Both the position numbers and the translations under genes were made by a program. From contig CANGCU010000086.1 of the NCBI GenBank assembly GCA_947452355.1, positions 1 through 5,574 on the forward strand: 5,574 nucleotides of DNA. The letters run 5' to 3'. The DNA is from Microbacteriaceae bacterium (lineage in GTDB: Bacteria > Actinomycetota > Actinomycetes > Actinomycetales > Microbacteriaceae). Below are positions 1 through 5,574 of this stretch, piece by piece (the stretch's first letter is position 1; each line of letters opens with the position of its first letter). A model generated the notes under the pieces. It did not search any database, was not told where the DNA came from, and saw only the letters and a list, made by a program, of their open reading frames with translations.

Positions 1-456
1 ACTATCGACGCGGTATTTCTCACGTCGACAGTTCCAGACCTTCCCAATGAACTCAGCCTGATCACCGGTGCGCAGGTTCGCGCTCTCATCGACGCAACGA
101 TTCATGACACCATGTGGTCCGTCGCGTCACTGGGAAGTGTCGCGCTCTTTGTTCCGACATTGACCGTGACGGTCCGCCGATTTCGGGACGCGGGTTCGCC
201 GGCTGTTATGGGGTGGATTGTGTCGGTCGTCAACCCGATCACCACCGTGGCAGTTCTCTGGTTGGGGTATTCGATGTCGTATGACATCGACTCCCTGTCG
301 ACGGACACCCCGAACATGGGGCTGGGCGTCGCCGTTTTGGGGATGCTCGCCCTTTCGGTGGCAAATGTGGCGGCCTACGTCATCCTGCTGGTCGTCGCGA
401 TGAGGCCCTCACGTGCGGTTGCCGACCCGCGGGCGACGCCCCAGCCCAGTGATTAA
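1..456 (+). CDS. DUF805-like small membrane protein, 3' part
   Basis: The frame is open from the first base to the TAA at 454-456, so this is the C-terminal 151 residues of a gene that starts before the window; an internal ATG at 112 is unlikely to be the true start because the frame runs through it without a stop. The visible part has three hydrophobic stretches, at about residues 39-58, 68-90 and 107-134. Between the first two is a basic motif, RRFRDAG (59-65), followed by a Trp at 72. That arrangement resembles the Arg-Arg-x-x-Asp-x-Gly loop of DUF805 inner-membrane proteins (the YhaH type), whose function is not established. The first 37 visible residues look like a polar loop, and the last 17 are a Pro/Ala/Asp-rich tail. 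The family call is inferred from this motif and topology; another small polytopic membrane protein is possible. The gene ends two bases before the methyltransferase gene, which suggests one transcript. Confidence 0.62.
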   Translation, partial: TIDAVFLTSTVPDLPNELSLITGAQVRALIDATIHDTMWSVASLGSVALFVPTLTVTVRRFRDAGSPAVMGWIVSVVNPITTVAVLWLGYSMSYDIDSLSTDTPNMGLGVAVLGMLALSVANVAAYVILLVVAMRPSRAVADPRATPQPSD

Positions 457-458
457 TC

Positions 459-1265
459 GTGCGACTCGAACACATCGCGTCGCTGGATGATCCCCGACTG
501 GCGTTCTACACCGACCTCACCGACGTTGTACTTCGTCGACTTTCGGAGCCCCAGTCTGGTTTGTATCTCGCGGAGTCGACGAAGGTCATCGAACGCGCGC
601 TTGCGGCGGGTCATCGTCCCGTATCTGTGATTACCCTCGCGAAGTGGGTTGACGCCCTCGAACCGCTCCTGTCCGACCACGACATTCCGGTGTTCGTCGG
701 TGAGGATTCCGAACTCGAGAAACTGACGGGTTTCCTTTTGCATCGCGGTGCAATCGCGGCGATGGAACGGCCCGCTTTGCCAACTGTCGCGGAAATCGTT
801 CGCGACGCGCGACGGGTTGTCATCCTCGAGAACATCATCGACCACACAAATGTGGGAGCAATTTTTCGGAGCGTCGCCGGACTCGGTGCCGATGCGGTGC
901 TCATCACGCCGGAGTGTGCCGACCCTTTATATCGCCGAAGTGTTCGTGTATCGATGGGAACGGTGCTGCAGGTTCCGTGGACGCGAATACCGTCGTGGCC
1001 TGCCGGGCTACGAGAACTCCAGGACCTCGGCTACGTCGTTGCATCGCTCGCGTTATCCGATGAGTCGATCACGCTGAGGGAACTCGCGGCGGCAAATCAC
1101 GAACGTCTCGCGGTCGTGTTCGGCACCGAGGGACATGGACTGACCCCCGCAACCATTGCCGCGAGTGACCGCGTTGTCCGAATACCGATGTCGCACGGAG
1201 TCGATTCGCTCAACGTTGCGGCCGCAGCAGCGGTGACACTCTATTCACTGACCAATACGCCATAA
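459..1265 (+). CDS. TrmH/SpoU-family RNA 2'-O-methyltransferase
   Basis: This 268-residue protein should transfer a methyl group from S-adenosylmethionine to a ribose 2'-OH in tRNA or rRNA, acting in the cytoplasm as a knotted (SPOUT) dimer. Residues 1 to about 110 match the substrate-binding N-terminal domain, including LYLAEST followed by a Lys, and a HRGAIAAM-like segment. The catalytic domain follows. Motif 1 is at 131-137 (NVGAIFR, with the conserved Asn and Arg). Motif 2 is FGTEGHGL at 221-228. Motif 3 is IPM at 242-244 followed by SLNV at 250-253, which form the cofactor-binding knot. The length is normal for the family. The GTG at 459 is chosen because the residues after it (Arg-Leu-Glu, then a DDPRL segment) read like the usual actinobacterial N-terminus. 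No good Shine-Dalgarno precedes it, and the preceding stop is only two bases away, so translational coupling is likely. The target nucleotide cannot be read from the sequence; trmH, rlmB or tsnR equivalence is not supported, so no symbol is given. Confidence 0.93.
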   Translation: MRLEHIASLDDPRLAFYTDLTDVVLRRLSEPQSGLYLAESTKVIERALAAGHRPVSVITLAKWVDALEPLLSDHDIPVFVGEDSELEKLTGFLLHRGAIAAMERPALPTVAEIVRDARRVVILENIIDHTNVGAIFRSVAGLGADAVLITPECADPLYRRSVRVSMGTVLQVPWTRIPSWPAGLRELQDLGYVVASLALSDESITLRELAAANHERLAVVFGTEGHGLTPATIAASDRVVRIPMSHGVDSLNVAAAAAVTLYSLTNTP

Positions 1266-1291
1266 CCACCGCTCTGCTCGGACAATGGAGT
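1266..1291 (+). other. 26-base gap between the methyltransferase gene and dinB
   Basis: This is the only gap of any size in the window. It contains no GAAC-N4-GTTC actinobacterial LexA (SOS) box, no hairpin with a T-run, and no recognisable -35/-10 pair. GGA at 1280-1282 lies nine bases before the dinB GTG and is at best a weak ribosome-binding site. GGAG at 1287-1290 is only one base from the GTG, too close to act as one. An out-of-frame ATG at 1285-1287 opens a 41-codon frame ending at TGA 1408-1410, which I consider incidental. The simplest reading is that dinB is transcribed through from upstream. Confidence 0.5.
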
Positions 1292-2524
1292 GTGGGCAAA
1301 CAGGACGGTACCGGTCGACTCGTCACGAACGGCGACGTCGACGATTCCGGTACACCCTTTCTGCACCTCGATATGGACGCCTTTTTCGCGTCGGTCGAAG
1401 AACTCGATGAACCGTCTCTCGTCGGAAAGCCGGTCATCGTCGGTGGCACAGCGGGTCGCGGGGTGGTGTCGGCGGCAAACTACGTTGCACGAGGGTACGG
1501 AGTAAATTCGGCGATGCCGATGTCGTTGGCCCTTCGGCGTTGCCCTAACGCGATTGTCCGAAGGCCACGGTTCGATCGGTATTCCGAAATTTCACAGCGG
1601 GTGTTTGAGGTGTTGCACGAATTCACACCAAAGGTGAAACCATTGTCGATTGACGAAGCGTTTTGTGACATTTCCGGCGCACGCGCCCTTTTGGGCCGGC
1701 CAGTGGACATCGCACGCGCGATTCGCGAGCGAGTTCGAGCCGAAATCGGGCTTGCGGCGTCAATCGGGGTTGCCTCGTCAATGTTCGTCGCCAAGGTCGC
1801 AGGTTCGCGCGCTAAACCGGACGGTCTTCTCGTCGTCCCCGCGTCCGAGACAGTCGACTTCCTCGCGCCGCTTCCCGTCACGGCGTTATGGGGTGTCGGC
1901 GCGGTCACCGCCAAGCGCTTGGGGAATTTCGGGCTGTCGACAATCGCGGACGTTCAGCGCTCGGAACGCGAAGCGCTCGCGGCAATCGTCGGGGAGCGTC
2001 ACGCGATTCACCTGCACAACCTCGCGATGGGCATCGACGAACGAACAATTGACGATGACCAATCCCACGAACGCAGCATCGGACGGTCCAACACCTTCGG
2101 GGCCGACCTAACGGAGGTGTCGGACATGCATCGCGAGATATTGCGGATGGCGACTGATGTCGCGGCACGCGCTCGTGCCAGGGATTTCCTTGCGCACACC
2201 GTGACCGTGACGGTTCGACTCGACGACTGGTCGACGGTCACTCGGTCCCACACGTTCACGGATCCGACTCACGCGACCAAAATCGTGACCACCGAGGCGG
2301 TTCGACTTTTTGACCGCGTGGAACGCCACGGTCATCCCGTCCGGCTTCTCGGGGTGCGACTAGAGAATCTCGCCGGTGAGGGCGACCTCGGTTTTCTGTG
2401 GGAGGACGAGGACGACGGTCACGACATCGACGAAATCGTTGACGCGGTGGCGGGTCGGTTCGGGTTCGGGACGGTACAGCCCGCATCGCTCGTTCGGAAA
2501 CGTCGTCCGGCGAAGTCCGACTAA
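1292..2524 (+). CDS. dinB: DNA polymerase IV (Y-family translesion polymerase)
   Basis: This 410-residue Y-family polymerase copies past damaged template bases at stalled forks, with low fidelity and no proofreading. The palm begins with LHLDMDAFFASVE (24-36): D27 corresponds to E. coli catalytic D8, and F32 to the steric-gate Phe that excludes ribonucleotides. The other catalytic acidic pair is in SIDEAF, D121 and E122. YGVNSAMP in the fingers and SIGVASSMFVAKVAG in the palm are also typical. A helix-hairpin-helix thumb starts near 194 (LPVTALWGVGAVTAKRL), and the little-finger domain covers roughly 245-355. Because the metal ligands are intact, this is an active DinB and not the inactive ImuB. 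Compared with E. coli it has about 20 extra N-terminal residues, including GKQDGTGR, a leader I recall from actinobacterial Pol IV, which supports GTG 1292 as the start. The C-terminal region has DLGFLW (365-370) where a QLxLF-type clamp-binding peptide would be expected, so the motif is weak. No SOS box is seen. The stop overlaps the dnaE2 stop. Confidence 0.95.
   Translation: MGKQDGTGRLVTNGDVDDSGTPFLHLDMDAFFASVEELDEPSLVGKPVIVGGTAGRGVVSAANYVARGYGVNSAMPMSLALRRCPNAIVRRPRFDRYSEISQRVFEVLHEFTPKVKPLSIDEAFCDISGARALLGRPVDIARAIRERVRAEIGLAASIGVASSMFVAKVAGSRAKPDGLLVVPASETVDFLAPLPVTALWGVGAVTAKRLGNFGLSTIADVQRSEREALAAIVGERHAIHLHNLAMGIDERTIDDDQSHERSIGRSNTFGADLTEVSDMHREILRMATDVAARARARDFLAHTVTVTVRLDDWSTVTRSHTFTDPTHATKIVTTEAVRLFDRVERHGHPVRLLGVRLENLAGEGDLGFLWEDEDDGHDIDEIVDAVAGRFGFGTVQPASLVRKRRPAKSD
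2521..2524. other. interlocked stop codons of convergent dinB and dnaE2
   Basis: The four bases CTAA serve both genes. On the plus strand TAA (2522-2524) ends dinB, and on the minus strand TAG (complement of 2521-2523) ends dnaE2. There is no room for a terminator between the genes, and I see no stem-loop with a T-run immediately downstream of either stop. Transcripts from each side must therefore run into the other gene unless stopped by Rho or by a structure I cannot recognise. Confidence 0.9.
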
Positions 2525-5500
2525 CGGAAATCGCGTGACCGGTGTGCCCCCGCGAATTCGAGCGGGTCGAGCCGGTCGGCGACGATCGTGAGCACTCCGT
2601 CGGGCGAGCGCTGGAGTATCCCGCGAACAATGAGCCCGGCGCTCTCGCGGGCGACGGTTCGATACGCCTTCCACAGACCAGGCGAACACAGGACGTTGAC
2701 GACCCCCGTTTCGTCCTCGAGATTGAGGAACGTGATGCCTTTCGCCGTCGCGGGACGCTGACGATGGGTGACGAGCCCCGCGACCTCGATGCGGCGATCG
2801 GATTCGGCCGCGGGCAGCGCGGTCACCGCAAATACTCCTCGACGGTCGAGGTCGTCGCGAACGAATTGGACGGGGTGCAATCCGGGCGAAACCCCCGTCG
2901 CCCAGCGATCCTGAATCATCGTGTCGATCTCGCCCATTTCGTCAAAGAACGGCAGTTGAATCGTCGGCGCGATGTCGGGGAGGTATTCGGGGCGGCTCTC
3001 GGCGGCGTACCCCGCTTCCCACAGTGCTTCGCGGCGGGACAACCCCAACACGTCGAACGCACCGGCAGTGGCGAGGGCCTCGAGCTGGGTGCGCTCCAAT
3101 CCCGTTCGTCGAACGAGGTCGTGCAGGTCGCGGAAGTCGCCGTGTGCAGTGCGTTCCGCCACAATCGTCGTCGCGACCTTTCGGCCGATGCCGCGAACGT
3201 CAGCGAGTCCCATGCGAACCGCGAAATTCCCGTCACGCCGATGTTTCGACGTCTCGTCCGGAGCGGTCGGATCGAACGGTGGAACGGGTTGGTCGTTGTG
3301 CAGAAGGCACGTGTCGATTCCAGTCGGACCGGCGTGGATTCCCATCGCTTCGAGCCCCGATTCGACTCCCGACCGCGCGATGCACGGAACGCGGATGTCG
3401 ACGCCGTGCCGTTCGGCGTCGGCGGAGAGAGTCGCCGCGGAATAGAACCCCATCGGTTGCGACCGCAACAGTCCGACGAGGAACGCGGCGGGGTAGTGCA
3501 CCTTGAGCCACGACGACACGTAGACGAGTAACGAAAACGCGATGGAGTGCGATTCGGCGAACCCGAAGTGCGCGAACGCCTCGAGCGTTCCATAGATTTT
3601 GTCCGCGGTCGCACCGATGATGCCGTTTGACGCCATTCCGGCGTAGAACTTATCCCGAATCGTCGCGAGCCTTTCGACTCCACGTTTCGACCCGATGGAT
3701 CGGCGAATGACGTCGGCGTCAGCCGCACTGCACCCGCCGACCGCCATCGCGATCTGCATGAGTTGCTCTTGAAAGATGGGGACCCCCAGCGTTCGTTCCA
3801 GAACGGGAATCAGGTTGGGGTGGTCGTACGTGATGGGTTCCTGCCCGGTTCGTCGCCGAATAAAAGGGTGGACGCTTCCGCCTTGAATCGGGCCGGGCCG
3901 CACCATCGCAATTTGAACGACGAGATCGTAGAAGCGGCGTGGACGAAGCCGGGGGAGTAACCCCATCTGTGCGCGCGACTCGATTTGGAACACACCGATG
4001 ACGTCAGCACGGCACATCGCGTCGTACACCGCGGGTTCTTCGCGAGGGACCGTGCCCAGGTCGAAAACCTCGCCGAATCGTTTCTCGATCTCGACAAAGA
4101 CCTGGTTAATTGCCCCCAACATTCCGAGCCCCAGAAGGTCGAACTTCACGAGTCCCATGTACGCGCAGTCGTCCTTGTCCCACTGAAGGACCGTTCGCCC
4201 CGGCATTCGCGCGTGCTCGATGGGGACGACCTCACCGACGGGTTGTTCGGTCAGAACCATCCCGCCTGAATGGATGCCGAGGTGACGCGGAAGGGTAAGG
4301 GTCTCGTTCGCGAGCCGCACGATGTGTGCGGGAATTTCGGATGCGTCGGATGGATCGAGCCGCCGCCACCGTTCGACGAGCCGCGACCACGCGTTTTGGT
4401 CGTCGACACCGTGCCCGAACGCACGGGCGATGTCGCGAATGGCGTTTTTGGGCCGGTAGGTGATGACGTTGGCGACCTGGGCCGCGTTTCGTCGACCGTA
4501 TTTCTCGAACACGTACTGGATTACTTCTTCGCGCCGGTCGGTGTCAAAGTCGACGTCGATGTCGGGTGGTTCGTCACGGAGCGCCGACAGGAACCGCTCG
4601 AACGGCAGTCCATAGGCGATGGAATCGACCGCGGTAATACCGAGCGCGTAGCAGACGGCCGAGTTCGCGGCGCTGCCCCGCCCCTGACACAGGATGCGCC
4701 GGGACCGCGCGAACTGAACGATGTCGTGGACGATGAGGAAGTACCCGGGGAAGTCGAGTTCGTCGATGACGGTGAGTTCCCGCTCGATGCGCTCGGTCAC
4801 GGCGGGCCCCGCGTTCGGATACAGCCGGGGGACCGCCTCCCAGACGAGTTCCCGCAACCGCCCCATGACGGTCTGGCCTTCGGGCAGGTCGAACGACGGC
4901 AGGTGGGGTGTTGCTCGTTTGAGCTCGAACGCGCATTCGCGCGCGATGCGCACACTTTCGGCAACGGCGCCGGGGTATCGCCCAAAGATTCGATCCATGT
5001 CGGCAGGAGACCGCATCCGGTTCGCGGGTCCCGCGGGCAAATACCCGTCGTGATCATCAAGAGACCGGCGACTGCCCAGAGCGGCGAACGCGGTGAACAG
5101 TTCGTATTCGGACGGCAGTGCGTAGTGCACGTTCCCCGTCGCGACGACGGGCAACCCACGTTCCCGCGCGAGTTCGGCAAGAACGTCGTTGTGCACGTCG
5201 TCGAGTGGCACGCCGCGTTCCCACAGTTCGACAACGACGGAATCCGTGCCGAAACGTTCGATCAACTCGTCCAGGGCAATCCCGGCTCGTCGAACATCAG
5301 TCGCGGTCGGCAGCGACCCCTCGGGCAGGTGCGTTCGAACCGGGCCGCGTCGGCACCCCGTCAGAACGATCCAGTCGCCATTCGCCCGTTCTGCGAGGTC
5401 GTCGAGGTCGTAGCGCGGTTCGTGTTTGGCGCCACCGGACAGGTGCGCCTCGGTGATCGCACCGGCGAGCCGGTGGTATCCCGCCTGTCCGCGCGCGAGG

Positions 5501-5574
5501 ACGAGCAGGTGTTCGTCGGTGTCGCCCCGCAGGGTGAGTTCCGAGCCAAAAATTGTCGGAAGTCCCGTACCCTC
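2521..5574 (-). CDS. dnaE2: error-prone DNA polymerase III alpha subunit DnaE2 (ImuC), N-terminus outside window
   Basis: This C-family polymerase extends DNA over lesions and drives damage-induced mutagenesis, usually with ImuA'/ImuB. The frame has no stop up to base 5574, so 1017 residues are visible and I estimate 60-130 are missing at the N-terminus, including the first PHP metal-binding motif. Numbering the visible part from the window edge, the PHP remainder includes GLPTIFGSELTL near residue 4 and NVHYA with His150. The palm has QGRGSAANS (297-305), PDIDVDFD with catalytic D340 and D342, and KFDLLGL with the third catalytic D479. The fingers include PIFQEQLMQIA from 599 and FGFAESHS near 670. 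A helix-hairpin-helix region lies at about 788-850, QLPFF at 873-877, and the OB-fold at about 925-1005. The protein then ends in SRDFR. The QPMGFYS segment, the WATGVSP segment, the SRDFR end and the lack of a tau-binding tail separate it from replicative DnaE1. The promoter, any LexA box and any imuA'/imuB partners would be beyond the right edge. All catalytic residues in view are intact. Confidence 0.95.
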   Translation of the reverse strand, partial: EGTGLPTIFGSELTLRGDTDEHLLVLARGQAGYHRLAGAITEAHLSGGAKHEPRYDLDDLAERANGDWIVLTGCRRGPVRTHLPEGSLPTATDVRRAGIALDELIERFGTDSVVVELWERGVPLDDVHNDVLAELARERGLPVVATGNVHYALPSEYELFTAFAALGSRRSLDDHDGYLPAGPANRMRSPADMDRIFGRYPGAVAESVRIARECAFELKRATPHLPSFDLPEGQTVMGRLRELVWEAVPRLYPNAGPAVTERIERELTVIDELDFPGYFLIVHDIVQFARSRRILCQGRGSAANSAVCYALGITAVDSIAYGLPFERFLSALRDEPPDIDVDFDTDRREEVIQYVFEKYGRRNAAQVANVITYRPKNAIRDIARAFGHGVDDQNAWSRLVERWRRLDPSDASEIPAHIVRLANETLTLPRHLGIHSGGMVLTEQPVGEVVPIEHARMPGRTVLQWDKDDCAYMGLVKFDLLGLGMLGAINQVFVEIEKRFGEVFDLGTVPREEPAVYDAMCRADVIGVFQIESRAQMGLLPRLRPRRFYDLVVQIAMVRPGPIQGGSVHPFIRRRTGQEPITYDHPNLIPVLERTLGVPIFQEQLMQIAMAVGGCSAADADVIRRSIGSKRGVERLATIRDKFYAGMASNGIIGATADKIYGTLEAFAHFGFAESHSIAFSLLVYVSSWLKVHYPAAFLVGLLRSQPMGFYSAATLSADAERHGVDIRVPCIARSGVESGLEAMGIHAGPTGIDTCLLHNDQPVPPFDPTAPDETSKHRRDGNFAVRMGLADVRGIGRKVATTIVAERTAHGDFRDLHDLVRRTGLERTQLEALATAGAFDVLGLSRREALWEAGYAAESRPEYLPDIAPTIQLPFFDEMGEIDTMIQDRWATGVSPGLHPVQFVRDDLDRRGVFAVTALPAAESDRRIEVAGLVTHRQRPATAKGITFLNLEDETGVVNVLCSPGLWKAYRTVARESAGLIVRGILQRSPDGVLTIVADRLDPLEFAGAHRSRDFR

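Noticed and set aside
958..977. Inverted repeat of GGAAC and GTTCC with a 10-base spacer
   Set aside because: Short arms, within conserved methyltransferase coding sequence, with no T-run or neighbouring start; probably chance.
1285..1410. Short 41-codon frame from ATG 1285 overlapping the dinB start
   Set aside because: It has no ribosome-binding site and gives an Arg-rich product with no features; it reads as an out-of-frame shadow of dinB.
3024..3506. Second plus-strand open frame opposite dnaE2
   Set aside because: It overlaps the antisense frame and DnaE2 itself; its extreme Arg content and lack of motifs mark it as a compositional shadow.
2542..3531. Long open frame of about 329 codons on the plus strand
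   Set aside because: It lies entirely antisense to the conserved C-terminal part of DnaE2. The translation is Arg-rich with no recognisable domain, as expected from the mirror of a GC-rich coding frame.
3574..3590. Inverted repeat GAACG-N7-CGTTC
   Set aside because: Arms are only five bases, the spacing does not fit a LexA box, and it falls in a conserved coding segment of dnaE2 far from any gene start.
2521..5265. TTG at 5265 as the start of a 914-residue DnaE2
   Set aside because: The frame continues upstream without a stop to the window edge and encodes recognisable PHP-domain sequence, so this Leu codon is internal.
5333..5340. Perfect palindrome GTTCGAAC as a possible LexA site
   Set aside because: The half-sites are in the reverse order and spacing from the actinobacterial box (GAAC-N4-GTTC), and it lies inside dnaE2 coding sequence.

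Overview
The window looks like chromosomal DNA from an actinobacterium. GC is about 60% in the lines I counted by eye. The evidence is GTG starts, dense gene packing, and protein sequences that read like actinobacterial versions of their families. The Pol IV begins with a Gly-Lys-Gln-Asp-Gly-type leader, and the DnaE2 has the long linker before its helix-hairpin-helix region and ends in SRDFR. Micrococcales, perhaps Microbacteriaceae, is my best guess, but it rests on remembered family resemblance and not on a search.

Layout: (1) positions 1-456, plus strand, hold the 3' end of a small membrane protein gene of DUF805 type. (2) Two bases later, 459-1265, plus strand, is a complete TrmH/SpoU-family RNA methyltransferase. 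(3) After a 26-base gap, 1292-2524, plus strand, is a complete and apparently catalytically intact Y-family DNA polymerase IV (dinB). (4) From 2521 to the right edge, minus strand, is most of the error-prone DNA polymerase III alpha subunit DnaE2 (ImuC). Its frame stays open to base 5574, so its N-terminus, the first part of the PHP domain, lies outside the window. The stop codons of dinB and dnaE2 interlock tail to tail in the four bases CTAA at 2521-2524. No gene-free stretch exceeds 26 bases.

Functional picture: the right-hand three quarters is a translesion-synthesis locus with a Y-family and a C-family error-prone polymerase side by side. The three plus-strand genes are packed tightly enough to be co-transcribed, although the methyltransferase and the membrane protein have no obvious link to DNA repair. 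The Y-family gene is not the catalytically dead ImuB of the ImuA'/ImuB/DnaE2 mutasome, because its metal-binding residues are present. Any ImuA'/ImuB genes would have to lie beyond the right edge, upstream of dnaE2, or elsewhere.

I see no RNA genes, mobile elements, CRISPR arrays, attachment sites or convincing terminators. I do not see a previously undescribed system here. The points most worth a second look are the convergent stop-codon overlap of the two polymerases, a clamp-binding-like QLPFF segment in DnaE2, a degenerate clamp motif in DinB, and the absence of a recognisable LexA box in front of dinB.
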